Below, in pieces: positions 49,808-59,246 of a stretch of 64,000 nt of DNA (within the stretch, counting starts at the first letter, position 1; the number at the start of each line of letters is the position of its first letter). The notes under the pieces were generated by a model. It worked only from the letters and a program-made list of their open reading frames with translations, made no database searches and was not told where the DNA came from. Both the position numbers and the translations under genes were made by a program. The stretch comes from an uncultured Oscillospiraceae bacterium (GTDB taxonomy: Bacteria; Bacillota; Clostridia; Oscillospirales; Acutalibacteraceae), in contig UQUZ01000006.1 of the NCBI GenBank assembly GCA_900544375.1, positions 1-64,000 on the forward strand, given 5' to 3'.

Positions 49808-50839
49808 TTATTTCCATAGAAACGGCGGGTACCCGTCGGTATCGCCGCGCAGATAACGCGCGAATAGCATCGCCTGCGCATAAGGCACCAAGCCCCAGGC
49901 TATCTTTTCTCCTAGGAAAGGGTGCACGATGGTTTCCTGCTTTTTGCTCTGCCAGGCAGTTAAAATCGTCTTTCGAGTCTCGTCATCCATCAGCACAGCG
50001 CCGTTTTCTTTTTGATGGAATCCCTCTGGCTTTACCATGCGGCGGTTGATAAGCGTGAGGACAAGGCGATCCGCCATGACACCGCGCAACTCCTCCATCA
50101 AATCGAGAGCGAGCGACGTGCGGCCGGGCCGGTCACGGTGCAAAAAGCCGACGTATGCATCAAGCCCGACTGCCTCCAGAGCGGAAGTGGAATCATGCGC
50201 AAGCAATGTATAAACAAAAGAAAGCATTGCATTCACATTGTCGAGAGGTGGGCGGCGGTTTCTGCCGGCAAACCTGAACGCCTCCTTTTGCTGAAGGATC
50301 AGGTCATCCAATACAGAGAAATACCGAGCGGCTGCCTCGCCCTCCACACCCCGCATTTCCTCCAGCGTGGAAGCAGATTCCAAGCGCCCGATGGACTCTG
50401 CCAGAAAGGCAGAGGATTGCTTGAGTTTCTCCACATCAAGCCGCAGGGCGTAGTCACGCGCTGCCCGTTCGAGGATCCAGCGGCTGTTGTGAACCTTGGC
50501 GAGCAAAAAGTTCCGCGCAAGATCCGCACTGGCCGATTCGCTGTCCGATAGGCGGTATTGCGTTTTACGCAGAAGCACATTCCCTTGCTCTTCGCCCACG
50601 ATCCGAGCGAGAAATTTTCCATTTTGCGTTAAAAAACTTAGCGCGATTTTCCTCTTTGCGCAGGCTCCCATCAGCGCAGGGCTTGCGCCCGTGTAGCCGA
50701 AGGCGATGATACTCTCCAAATTATGGAGGGGAATCCGCCGAAGCTCCACATCTTTTTTGAGGATTACGACGTTTTCCCCATCCAGAGCCAAATAGGTATC
50801 CGGCGTGGTGACAAACAGGGTGTTAGAAAGCTGTTTCAC
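49808..50839 (-). CDS. cas1: CRISPR-associated integrase Cas1 (subtype I-C)
   Basis: 343 residues from GTG 50839, behind AAGGAAGGGG. KQLSNTLFVTTPDTYLALDG is the usual Cas1c start. The metal site includes the Glu of MRGVEGEAAARYF and the His/Asp of the later helical domain (LLAHDSTSALEAVGLDAYVG). It overlaps cas4 by 4 nt (GTGA). Confidence 0.96.
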   Translation of the reverse strand: MKQLSNTLFVTTPDTYLALDGENVVILKKDVELRRIPLHNLESIIAFGYTGASPALMGACAKRKIALSFLTQNGKFLARIVGEEQGNVLLRKTQYRLSDSESASADLARNFLLAKVHNSRWILERAARDYALRLDVEKLKQSSAFLAESIGRLESASTLEEMRGVEGEAAARYFSVLDDLILQQKEAFRFAGRNRRPPLDNVNAMLSFVYTLLAHDSTSALEAVGLDAYVGFLHRDRPGRTSLALDLMEELRGVMADRLVLTLINRRMVKPEGFHQKENGAVLMDDETRKTILTAWQSKKQETIVHPFLGEKIAWGLVPYAQAMLFARYLRGDTDGYPPFLWK

Positions 50840-51519
50840 AGCGTTGCCCCTTCCTTTTGAGATGGCTCTTCGTGCAAAGCAGCCTGGAGATATGCCTGAA
50901 CGGACTGCTTCTGGCAGAGCTTTGGCAGGCACAGGCCGTTCAGCGAACAGGCCCGGCAGCTCTTTGTGGGCTTCACGCGCGGTGTGTATTGCCTGCGGTA
51001 ATCGTCATGCATTTCCCGCAGCATAGCACGGACTTTCTGGCGAAGCTCCTCCTCCAGCAACACCTTGCTGCGGCGGTTGGGCTCACCGTAATAGAGATAG
51101 GCCTCTGGAATATCGCAGCAGAGCATCTCCTCCAGGCACATAGCCTGGCAACAGAGCTGTAGCCGATCCGCATCGGTTTCTTTGGGGCTGCCGCGTTTGT
51201 ACTCCACGGGAATGGGAAGCCACTTGCCTCCCCGGCCAAAAATTGGAACACCATCCGGCGAAGCGTGTAGCTCCACCACATCGCATACGCCATTGACGCC
51301 GAGCGTGCGGGATTGAACCGCCATGCCGCGGGAGATTAGCACAGTTCCCCGCTTTTCAGTGAAAAAGGCGTCGTGTGCATTCTCGTGTAAGATATGCCCT
51401 TCCACCGTGCGCAGATTTTCCTGCCACTGCTGTTCAATATGGATCAGCGCCCATTGCCTTCGGCAGAAGGCAAAATGCTGGAGCCCCGAGATGGCGAGAA
51501 AGTCTTCTTCATGATACAT
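50836..51519 (-). CDS. cas4: CRISPR-associated Cas4 nuclease
   Basis: 227 residues. PD-(D/E)XK-type exonuclease with an Fe-S cluster: C19 near FAFCRRQW and the C-terminal cluster CRACSLNGLC with a further Cys. PVEYKRG carries catalytic E and K. It trims prespacers and selects PAM in I-C adaptation. Confidence 0.95.
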   Translation of the reverse strand: MYHEEDFLAISGLQHFAFCRRQWALIHIEQQWQENLRTVEGHILHENAHDAFFTEKRGTVLISRGMAVQSRTLGVNGVCDVVELHASPDGVPIFGRGGKWLPIPVEYKRGSPKETDADRLQLCCQAMCLEEMLCCDIPEAYLYYGEPNRRSKVLLEEELRQKVRAMLREMHDDYRRQYTPRVKPTKSCRACSLNGLCLPKLCQKQSVQAYLQAALHEEPSQKEGATL

Positions 51520-51521
51520 TG

Positions 51522-52406
51522 TTAAATCATCCGCTCACAGGTAACGCCCGCGGGCAGAGAAGCCGTGTCTACCTGTACGTTATAATCGTGATAACCTCTC
51601 GGCGGGCAGGAAAAATCCTTATTTTTGACGGTTACGGTTTCAAACAGCTTGTAGGCTGGCGCGTTGCCCAATTCGCTATCGTGCCGGAAGACGATCAGCT
51701 CCCGCACTGCCATTTTGCCGCGTGCAGCGGAGCGGTCGGTTTCAAACATATTGATGATCGCTTTCCAGAGAAGTTGAAGGTCCTCCTCGGAAAATCCGGT
51801 CACCTTGCGGGCCAGATTGGCGGATATAAAGCCTTCTGCCCGATAGAGCGCATAGGGGACAATAAATTTGCGGCCCATCTCCGTGCCTTTGCGTTCTGCA
51901 TCGGCCTCTGTGGTGATGGCTACGCGAGTAATGGTGACTTCCTGCTGGACGATCGGATCAATGCTGCGGGCAAAGCCGAGCTGGACGGGGCCGCGCACTT
52001 GGCCGCAGTTGAGCGCGGCTTTGACGAAAGTGGTCATCACCGCGCCAAAGGTGCGGATATCAAAAAATTCGCGGCACATAAAATCACGAATTTTACCGTC
52101 CAGATCCGGATGATCCTTTTTATTGAGCTTCTTCTCATCCACATTGAGGGCTGTGAAAGCTTCTCGGTCACTCTTATTGAGCGGCACGTTATCTTTGATG
52201 TAGATCCGGTAGCCGGGCTGGTCTTCGCAGGCTGTCTCTACAAAGTTGCGGATTTTGCGCTTAAGGCAGACGTCCGTGACAATGCCATGGTTGGTTTCCG
52301 GATCGATGCGCGGCATATTGCCTGCATCCGGGTCTCCATTGGGGTTGCCGTTTTCCACGTCGAAAAGAATCACAAAATCATACCTGTTCTTGATCGGCTC
52401 TGACAT
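51522..52406 (-). CDS. cas7: Cascade backbone subunit Cas7 (Csd2)
   Basis: 294 residues. The family start NRYDFVILFDVENGNPNGDP, then the thumb region and FFDIRTFGAVM match Csd2. It coats the crRNA in the I-C Cascade. It lies 2 nt before cas4 and is directly abutted by cas8c. Confidence 0.95.
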   Translation of the reverse strand: MSEPIKNRYDFVILFDVENGNPNGDPDAGNMPRIDPETNHGIVTDVCLKRKIRNFVETACEDQPGYRIYIKDNVPLNKSDREAFTALNVDEKKLNKKDHPDLDGKIRDFMCREFFDIRTFGAVMTTFVKAALNCGQVRGPVQLGFARSIDPIVQQEVTITRVAITTEADAERKGTEMGRKFIVPYALYRAEGFISANLARKVTGFSEEDLQLLWKAIINMFETDRSAARGKMAVRELIVFRHDSELGNAPAYKLFETVTVKNKDFSCPPRGYHDYNVQVDTASLPAGVTCERMI

Positions 52407-54185
52407 TTATGCTTCCTCCTTCACATCGCTGTCGCTTTTTTTCATATACCGTTTTTGCGTTTGCTGGTAATATCCCAACACAAAACTCCCCTGATCCTCT
52501 AGTGAAAAATGGGCGGGGAAAGGCGTGTCGGCAACATCCAGCTTATCGATCAGATCTTTGATCTGGTTGTCGAGATAGCACTTCAGCTTTATATCCTTAA
52601 TCACCCGAATATGATGCCGTGATAATTTGATCAACGTGGGAAAAACGCTTCCCGGTGTTGCGCAGGCCGAGGTGAAATAGCGATCCTTGATGGTGGTATT
52701 GATGTTGGGATAGGCCTCCAACTGCACTTTTTCCAAAATTGCGAACAGTCGGCCGAGCACATAAGCCTTGTTTTTGCTCTCCTCATTGATCGACACTTGC
52801 AAAACCTCCTTATATTCTTCCTCCCCGCGGTGTCGGCGGATGAGATAGCCCTTGATGATGGCGGCTCGGCCGCGTGTGATTTTTTTGATATGCCGCTCGG
52901 AATCATCCTGCTCGGCATGGATGCGGAGCATCACCGCATTCATCAATGCCTGCGGATAGGGGGCGCCGGTTAGGATGGAGCGCATGACCGCACCGCTAAG
53001 CAGATGGGAGCCGGATTTATCTTTGGCGTTGGGATTCACAGTTTCTCGCAGCAGCCAATAGGGGGAGAGATAAGGGAATTCATAGGGCGCCTTCTCAATT
53101 TCCATATCGCTGTAGTGTTGTTGAATATGTTTCAAAAAGTTCCCGAAAGAATCCTGTAGGAAAAAACGCACGGAGAGGCGAGCGGCATTCGGCGCAAGGC
53201 CAAGGATGTAGAAGGGCGTTTCGGGATTGACGCCCTCCTTGGGCGGAAGGCCCCGGCTGATTTTTTCAAGGATGGCGCACAGCATCTTTTGATTGTCTTC
53301 CTTGGGGTTCATTGCGGCGTTGAATAAAATCTGGAAATCCGGGTTTGCACTCTCCGCCCAGAACACAACGGTTGTGTCGCTGATGATCAGCCGGTGCTCC
53401 GAATTGGCCAGGAGCGCGTTGAGTGCTGTGACGTAAGCAAAAGCGGCATATTTTCCAACTGGTGCATTGAGCCCCTGCGCCTTGTCCCTGCCATAAGATT
53501 CATAGGCGCTGGAATTGAAGCTAACGAGATTGGCCCCCACGCTCTGCGCATCCTTTACGCCCCGGATTTTGCCGTGCAGGATGGCGATGGGCTGGCGCGC
53601 CCCCGTGACTAGGCAGGGCAGCTCAACGCCCTGCTCCTGCGCTGCACAGTAAGCTTCCCAGGCCTCCCGTAGGGCGGGAATACCCTGCGCATACTGATCA
53701 TCCGCTTGAAAAATCAGGTTTCCTCCGGCGGTAAGCCCGGCCAGATGGTCCTTCACATAGCGGTTTTCAGCAGCCGCAGCCGGATCCCAGCGGTCGAAAA
53801 AGGCAAGAATTGCGCGCGCGGCAGGATGATCGACGCCGGATAGAATTTCCCGGTGCAGTTTTTTGGAAGCCTCAAAGCATTGAAGGGCACGCTTCGGATT
53901 TCCCTTAGTATCTAGGCCCAGCAGGTAAATGGCGTTGTCACACAGGAAGAAGGGGAGGATATTGACGGAGCGGGACTCTTGCTCCGGAACCTCCAGCAAT
54001 TGTGCTGCATCGCCTTTTTTCTTCCCGTGTTCAACGGGTAGCCTTAGGGTCGTGATGCCGCAGAGCTCCCCCTCCCCAGAGAGTTCCAGCGCATAAGAGA
54101 CTTTCCCGGTGCAGTAGCCTTGTTTTGGAAGCTTGTCCTCCGCAGCCATCATTTCATAGTATTTGACAAGCGCTTGCAGGATCAT
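52407..54185 (-). CDS. cas8c: Cascade large subunit Cas8c (Csd1)
   Basis: 592 residues. Landmarks are MILQALVKYYEMM at the N-terminus, VSFNSSAYESYGRDKAQGLN near residue 220 and the C-terminal helical bundle that in I-C also yields an internally started Cas11-like small subunit. It recognises PAM. It overlaps cas5c by 4 nt. No frame damage. Confidence 0.95.
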   Translation of the reverse strand: MILQALVKYYEMMAAEDKLPKQGYCTGKVSYALELSGEGELCGITTLRLPVEHGKKKGDAAQLLEVPEQESRSVNILPFFLCDNAIYLLGLDTKGNPKRALQCFEASKKLHREILSGVDHPAARAILAFFDRWDPAAAAENRYVKDHLAGLTAGGNLIFQADDQYAQGIPALREAWEAYCAAQEQGVELPCLVTGARQPIAILHGKIRGVKDAQSVGANLVSFNSSAYESYGRDKAQGLNAPVGKYAAFAYVTALNALLANSEHRLIISDTTVVFWAESANPDFQILFNAAMNPKEDNQKMLCAILEKISRGLPPKEGVNPETPFYILGLAPNAARLSVRFFLQDSFGNFLKHIQQHYSDMEIEKAPYEFPYLSPYWLLRETVNPNAKDKSGSHLLSGAVMRSILTGAPYPQALMNAVMLRIHAEQDDSERHIKKITRGRAAIIKGYLIRRHRGEEEYKEVLQVSINEESKNKAYVLGRLFAILEKVQLEAYPNINTTIKDRYFTSACATPGSVFPTLIKLSRHHIRVIKDIKLKCYLDNQIKDLIDKLDVADTPFPAHFSLEDQGSFVLGYYQQTQKRYMKKSDSDVKEEA

Positions 54186-54841
54186 CGGATCACCTCGCAG
54201 GCGCCAACATCGATCACACCGTTTTTCATTACGGCGCGGAAAAAGGTGGGGTAGATATTTTCCGGGTCGGAATAGTCCATATCATAAAGCATAAACCCGA
54301 GATCCTTTTCCGGCTCGTTTTGATAATAGGTGGCAACAAATTCGCCTTCAAACAGCCGGAAATGCGCGGGAAACTCCCGACAGCCAAAGCAAGGCTGGTG
54401 ATAGCACTGGCCCTCGCGCAGGCGGCGGCAGGCAATTGCATAATGCTTTTCCTTCGTATCCGTTGGGCCTACCTTGTCAGTCAGCTCAAAATGCGCGTCG
54501 ATCACATAGCGAACGTCGTAAAGCACCATAGAGGCGCGCTGCTGAATCTCCGCCGAGGTGTTCAAATACGGCATGTCGCCGTTGTTTATCGCGCTGCGCA
54601 CGCTGCTGGCGGAGATTTTTGAGGCGACCTCATTGCGCCGGATGTTGGTAAAGCGGATGGGGTTACACACTTGAATTCGATCAATTTTCCAGCGAATGGC
54701 TGGCTTCCAGTAGACTGCCTCGATCAATCCTCGCGCAGCGGATGGCGTGATCACATCGTAAGAAACGCGTTCCGCCTTCATCTCCGGGCGGGAAAAGAGA
54801 GCATAAGGCCCCCAGACCTCCACCCGAATGCCATATCCCAT
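54182..54841 (-). CDS. cas5c: Cas5c (Cas5d) pre-crRNA processing endonuclease
   Basis: 219 residues. In I-C this subunit replaces Cas6. A Tyr (Y44 in EAVYWKP) and the K132-H133 pair in TKEKHYAI correspond to the Y/K/H catalytic set known from B. halodurans Cas5d. AAGGAG is 8 nt before ATG 54841; a GTG three codons earlier is less likely. Confidence 0.94.
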   Translation of the reverse strand: MGYGIRVEVWGPYALFSRPEMKAERVSYDVITPSAARGLIEAVYWKPAIRWKIDRIQVCNPIRFTNIRRNEVASKISASSVRSAINNGDMPYLNTSAEIQQRASMVLYDVRYVIDAHFELTDKVGPTDTKEKHYAIACRRLREGQCYHQPCFGCREFPAHFRLFEGEFVATYYQNEPEKDLGFMLYDMDYSDPENIYPTFFRAVMKNGVIDVGACEVIR

Positions 54842-54874
54842 ATGGCTCACTCCTTTCCAAAATGAATGAGTATA

Positions 54875-57034
54875 TCAACTGAAGAGCCCGATCCCTCCTT
54901 TGCCGGACTGCATGGAGAGCCCGGTTTTTTCATCGTAGAGCGAAAGGTCGGTCAGAATGGCGATCTCATCGTCCAAAACCTCCAGTGCGCTGATGGCGTC
55001 CAGCGCCTCATAATGATTTTCATAAACCGAAACGCAATACGGCCCAATTTCCCGCATGAGCCTTTGATTGCGTTCCCCGCGCCGAAGCCGCTTGGCCAAC
55101 TCCGCGACCGTTTTTTCCACAGGGATGAGAATGGTCCTCGTCTGTTCGTCAATCAGGTGGAATTCCTTTGCAACCGTTTCGAATGGGAAGAGAAACGCAT
55201 TCTGAGCGCCTTCTTCGAAGCGGTTTACAATGTTTTTTTGATCCAACCCGTTCCCAGAATTTTTGTATAGCTTTTCAAAATAGCTGTGGATTGCCTCTGC
55301 GGAGGCGATGTCGGCATAGCGCTGGATCACAGAGAGTGCAACGTCTCTCGGCATTGCAAAAGAGGCCTGGCTGTTTTGATAGGCCTCCTCCGGCTGGAAA
55401 ACAGAGACAATGCTCTCCTCCGCCGGGCGTTTTCCTTCCCGGTTGCAGCGGCCCGCCGCCTGAATGATCGAATCCAGCCCCGCTTCCGCACGATATACGG
55501 TGGGAAAATCGAAATCTACGCCCGCTTCGACCAGGCTGGTAGCGATCACGCGGCAGGGCAGGCCGTCTTTCAGCCGCCCTTTAATATCCGATAGGGCGGT
55601 AGTGCGGTGCAGCGGATACATCAGCGTGGTCAGGCAGAAGGTGTTTTCATCTTTGAGCGCCTCGTAAAGATCGCTGGCGTGCTTTTTGGTGTTGACGATG
55701 CAGAGCACCTGCTCTAATTCTCCCAGCCGCTCAATGAGCGCCTCGTTGGAGAGCGGGCCGATTGGCTGGAGCTCTGTGCGTTTGAAGAAGGAATAGAGGG
55801 CGGGCACATCCTCCATGATTTCTGTTGCCCGGATTTCCGGCGGGAACAGCTTTTGCAGAGCGGGCTGCGTGGCGGTGCACAGCACGGCGGTACAGCCGTA
55901 ATTCTGGACGAGCTCGGAGATCGCAAGGACGCAGGGGCTCAGGTATTCCCGCGGCAGCATCTGCGCCTCGTCGAAGATGATGACACTGCCCGCGATATTG
56001 TGGAGCTTGCGGCAGCGGGAGGATTTGTTTGCGAAGAGGGATTCAAAAAACTGGACGTTGGTGGTGACGATAACGGGTTTGTCCCAATTTTCGGCGGCGA
56101 GGCGGCGCGGGTCGATTCGGTCGTCGTCATAATCGTATTGAAAATTGTGCTGGTGCTCCAGCACGTTCCGATCGCCCAAAACCGTGCGGAATTCCTCTGC
56201 CGTCTGCTCGATGATCGAGGTGTAGGGGATCACATAAATCACGCGGCGCTGCTCATTGTGCTTGGCGTGTTCAAGCGCAAAGGCCAGGGAGGAGAGCGTT
56301 TTGCCGCCGCCGGTCGGCACGGTGAGGGTAAACAGGCCGCGGCCGTTTTCCGCCATTTGCAGGCAGCGGTTTAGAATGTTGCAGCGCATCCGGTTGAGAT
56401 CATTTTGCGGATGATCGAATTTTTTTAAATATTGTGCCAGTTTGCCACGCAATATGGGAAGCGGTTCCCCCGGGTCGCGCGCGACGCTGCCGTTGGACAT
56501 GAAGCGCTCCGTGTCGAGAAAATCGGCGTCCACCAGGCAGGAGTAAAGCATTCGAGTAAAGAAAGAAATGGTAAAGCCCGCTTTTCCCAACAGGCGCAGG
56601 GGAGGCTCCTGGGTTGGAAGCAGAGTGCTCGGATCGATTTCCTGGCGGAAAGCCTGATAATCCTCCACAGGGCGCTGTAACCGGGCGGATAGGGTTGATT
56701 CCGCTTCATGGTCGGCCGCGCTGCCCCCATCCGGCAGGCCGGTATGATGCCCCGCAACACAATAGGAGGCGATTCGCGCGTTGAGGGTGTTTGACAGCTC
56801 CCATACGAGCTGCGCGCCTGCTGTGGAATGGTCCACCTTGCCGCCTCCGTTTAAGATCCGCTCTCGAAACCCTTCGGAATACTTCCCGATATCGTGCAGC
56901 ATGCCGAGGCAGCGGCCATATTCGCCGCAGCCAAAAGGATTCGCAAATTCTTGCGCGCGGTTCGCTGTGCCCTTCAGGTGTTCAAGAATGCTTTGTTCCC
57001 GTTGCCCGTCTTCGTTTTTATGTGCAATCCACAT
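54875..57034 (-). CDS. cas3: CRISPR effector helicase-nuclease Cas3
   Basis: 719 residues. HD nuclease domain: H47-D48 in LHDIGK, GHH at about 95-97. SF2 helicase: Walker A PTGGGKT (240-246), DEAQ box (355-358), motif III ATQPAL, and motif VI QAAGRCNREGK. DEAQ in place of DEAH/DEVH is a common Cas3 variant. It is the first gene of the cas operon; its promoter should lie in 57040-57110, which is very AT-rich. Confidence 0.95.
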   Translation of the reverse strand: MWIAHKNEDGQREQSILEHLKGTANRAQEFANPFGCGEYGRCLGMLHDIGKYSEGFRERILNGGGKVDHSTAGAQLVWELSNTLNARIASYCVAGHHTGLPDGGSAADHEAESTLSARLQRPVEDYQAFRQEIDPSTLLPTQEPPLRLLGKAGFTISFFTRMLYSCLVDADFLDTERFMSNGSVARDPGEPLPILRGKLAQYLKKFDHPQNDLNRMRCNILNRCLQMAENGRGLFTLTVPTGGGKTLSSLAFALEHAKHNEQRRVIYVIPYTSIIEQTAEEFRTVLGDRNVLEHQHNFQYDYDDDRIDPRRLAAENWDKPVIVTTNVQFFESLFANKSSRCRKLHNIAGSVIIFDEAQMLPREYLSPCVLAISELVQNYGCTAVLCTATQPALQKLFPPEIRATEIMEDVPALYSFFKRTELQPIGPLSNEALIERLGELEQVLCIVNTKKHASDLYEALKDENTFCLTTLMYPLHRTTALSDIKGRLKDGLPCRVIATSLVEAGVDFDFPTVYRAEAGLDSIIQAAGRCNREGKRPAEESIVSVFQPEEAYQNSQASFAMPRDVALSVIQRYADIASAEAIHSYFEKLYKNSGNGLDQKNIVNRFEEGAQNAFLFPFETVAKEFHLIDEQTRTILIPVEKTVAELAKRLRRGERNQRLMREIGPYCVSVYENHYEALDAISALEVLDDEIAILTDLSLYDEKTGLSMQSGKGGIGLFS

Positions 57035-57240
57035 AGATTTTTTTCTTCCTTTTTACGTTATTATATTAGTTATCGTATCATAATATTGGCATAAAAGCAA
57101 TATTTTTGATGGAAATAATCGGTTAACTGGTGTAATCTAGAAATTTAAAAGGAATAATGTAAAATATAATCCAGCAGTTTTTGGATTGGTTTACACAAAA
57201 AAGGGGATTATGAGAGTTTACGTTAGGCAAAGGAAACATA

Positions 57241-57285
57241 GCAACAGGCCGCCAGAGGCTCCTGGCGGCCTGTTGTGTTTTTTTA
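57241..57285 (+). terminator. Strong + strand terminator with no + strand gene upstream
   Basis: AACAGGCCGCCAG / CTGGCGGCCTGTT perfect 13-bp stem followed by GTGTTTTTTTA. The minus strand lacks a T-run just after the stem. Both flanking genes are on the minus strand, so on + it would end a transcript from the 57040-57240 gap. Confidence 0.6.
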
Positions 57286-57301
57286 TTTTGGCTTAGGGAA
57301 C

Positions 57302-57871
57302 TTAGGAAGCTAGGTGTTCGATCAAAATTTTGAACCCAATACCAAGCAGGATTACCCCGCCGAGAAGCTTTGCCCACTGGCCGAGGAACGCGCCGCATTT
57401 TTGACCGATTGCGGCGCCGATCACGCATAAAGCGCAGGTGATGATGCCGATGATTGCCGCGGCTGCCGCAATGTTCGTATCAACGACGGCAAAGCTCACG
57501 CCAACAGCGAGCGCATCAATGCTTGTGGCAACGGCCTGTACGAGTAAAATCCGCAGAGTAAAGGGGCGCTTCTCTGCGCAGGCCTCCGGGTGCCGGATTT
57601 CCCTGATCGCTTCCAGAAGCATGTGCCCGCCAATCAGCCCGAGCAGGATAAAAGCGATCCAGTGATCAACAGAGGAAATGGCCTCGCTGAAGAAGCGGCC
57701 CGCAAAATAGCCGATCACCGGCATGATGGCCTGAAATATGCCAAAGGTGACGGCGGAGAGCGCTGCTTGGCTTCGCCGAAAATTGTGATAGCATAAACCG
57801 TTGGAGAGGGAAACGGCAAAGGCATCCATTGCGAGCCCGCAAGCAAGAAGGAACAGGGTGACAGAATCCAT
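57302..57871 (-). CDS. mntP: Manganese efflux pump MntP
   Basis: 189 residues, six membrane helices. Two MntP (DUF204) repeats, with Asp-containing helices LACGLAMDAFAVSLSNG and AVATSIDALAVGVSFA. It exports Mn2+. It lies behind a yybP-ykoY riboswitch. AAAGGA is 11 nt before ATG 57871. Confidence 0.95.
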   Translation of the reverse strand: MDSVTLFLLACGLAMDAFAVSLSNGLCYHNFRRSQAALSAVTFGIFQAIMPVIGYFAGRFFSEAISSVDHWIAFILLGLIGGHMLLEAIREIRHPEACAEKRPFTLRILLVQAVATSIDALAVGVSFAVVDTNIAAAAAIIGIITCALCVIGAAIGQKCGAFLGQWAKLLGGVILLGIGFKILIEHLAS

Positions 57872-57922
57872 CCGTAGTACAGTCCTTTCCATTTTCAATT
57901 TCATACGCTGGCTTTTACAAAA

Positions 57923-58053
57923 TAAAAAAACTCATGTACAGCCCAATCAGAGCTGTACATGAGTCTTGTTCATTAAGGCAAGCCAGGCCTATGGCCAGTA
58001 TGTTGACTTGACACGCGATTTCCGCGTGAACTACTCCCTCACGAAGCTGCTAC
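57923..58053 (-). ncRNA. yybP-ykoY manganese riboswitch
   Basis: On the minus strand: GAGGGAGTAG (first conserved loop), GTCAACATACTGGCC, GGCTTGCC and GAACAAGACTCATG, then a 13-bp terminator stem ACTCATGTACAGC / GCTGTACATGAGT with seven T residues (57923-57964). The aptamer's last arm shares the ACTCATG strand with the terminator, giving the on/off switch. Mn2+ binding should expose mntP. Confidence 0.88.
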
Positions 58054-58083
58054 AGTATACTGCAAACAACGGCAGCCTGTCAA
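58054..58083 (-). promoter_or_regulatory. Promoter of the Mn riboswitch/mntP unit
   Basis: Minus strand TTGACA (58083-58078), 18-nt spacer, TATACT (58059-58054), directly before the aptamer. Confidence 0.8.
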
Positions 58084-58137
58084 GGGAAAAACTGGATGGA
58101 AAGCTTGGCCGCCCCTTCTTGCCTTCCGTGCCTGTGC

Positions 58138-58389
58138 TTACTCGACGATCACGTTGAGCTTGCGCACGCAATCCGGACATACGCGGTGGCCCTTGTACTC
58201 GACCGCATTCTCTACGTCGCCGCAGAAGATGCATGCAGGCGCATACTTTTTGAGAATGATTTTGTCGCCGTCTACAAAGACTTCAACAGAATCTTCACCA
58301 TCCTCAATGTTGAACTGCCTGCGCAGCTCTTTGGGAAGGACAATCCTGCCCATTTCATCGACGGGCCTTACCATACCGATTGACTTCAT
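58138..58389 (-). CDS. AbrB-type transition-state regulator with zinc-ribbon tail
   Basis: 83 residues. The N-terminal swapped-hairpin AbrB domain (GMVRPVDEMGRIVLPKELRR) binds DNA as a dimer. The C-terminus has two CxxC pairs (CIFCGDVENAVEYKGHRVCPDC), a zinc ribbon seen in AbrB homologues of Clostridia but not in B. subtilis AbrB. AAAGGGAG precedes ATG 58389. It is divergent from spmAB, suggesting a growth-phase or sporulation role. Confidence 0.88.
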   Translation of the reverse strand: MKSIGMVRPVDEMGRIVLPKELRRQFNIEDGEDSVEVFVDGDKIILKKYAPACIFCGDVENAVEYKGHRVCPDCVRKLNVIVE

Positions 58390-58623
58390 AGTACCACACT
58401 CCCTTTTTTTTGCGAATCGACCGACGGATAACGGTTCCTTTCGGGGACATTCGCGGGGTACAAAGTACCTTGTATATAATTTAACACTTACTGACATTAA
58501 AGTCAATCTAAAGTTCAACAAACTTTGACACGAATTTTGGGATAAAATGACCAAAAATTCAATACAATTGTAGAGGAAAGGCAAATATACAAAAATTGGA
58601 TTACAAAAGGGGACTAACCAATT

Positions 58624-59214
58624 ATGATGAATTATATTTGGGCAGGCATGATGCTCTTGGCTTTTCTATCGGCTGCATGGCAGGGGAATATGCAGGCGCT
58701 CTCCAATGCCGTTATGGCGGGCGCGTCGGATGCGGTTACCCTATGCATTAAGCTCCTGGGCGCGCTTTGTCTATGGGGCGGGCTGATGGAAATCGCCAAG
58801 GCCTCCGGTTTGACTGCCACAGTTAGCCGGATGCTGTCGCCCCTGCTTCGGCTTTTATTTCCAAACTTCAAAAAGGATGATCCGGCAATGAATGCCGTAT
58901 CCATGAATATAACGGCGAATTTGCTGGGCCTTGGCAATGCCGCCACGCCGCTCGGCCTGGAAGCGATGCGGGGCCTACAGGCGAACAACCCAACCCCAGA
59001 AATCGCAAGTGATGAAATGGTGAATTTTGTGGTGCTCAATACAGCGGCGCTGCATTTGATCCCAACAACGGTTGCGCTTCTGCGGCAGGAATACGGCGCA
59101 GCTGTGCCGATGGATATTATGCCGGCGGCCTGGCTGACTTCCGCCGCCGCGCTATGCGTCGGCCTGGCGATGGCGTGGCTTCTCCGGGTCAGGCGGAGAA
59201 AAAGGGGCGGATAA
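58624..59214 (+). CDS. spmA: Spore maturation protein A
   Basis: 196 residues, membrane protein of the nucleoside-recognition family. MNAVSMNITANLLGLGNAATPLGLEAM is the SpmA core. Needed with SpmB for core dehydration of spores in B. subtilis. Starts at ATG 58624 or 58627. 32 nt before spmB. Confidence 0.95.
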   Translation: MMNYIWAGMMLLAFLSAAWQGNMQALSNAVMAGASDAVTLCIKLLGALCLWGGLMEIAKASGLTATVSRMLSPLLRLLFPNFKKDDPAMNAVSMNITANLLGLGNAATPLGLEAMRGLQANNPTPEIASDEMVNFVVLNTAALHLIPTTVALLRQEYGAAVPMDIMPAAWLTSAAALCVGLAMAWLLRVRRRKRGG

Positions 59215-59246
59215 CGTTGCCTGCATTTTAAAAGGAGGCGGCAGAT

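Noticed and set aside
51375..52403. 342-codon + strand frame opposite cas7 and cas4
   Set aside because: Antisense to conserved cas genes, no RBS, composition typical of a shadow frame.
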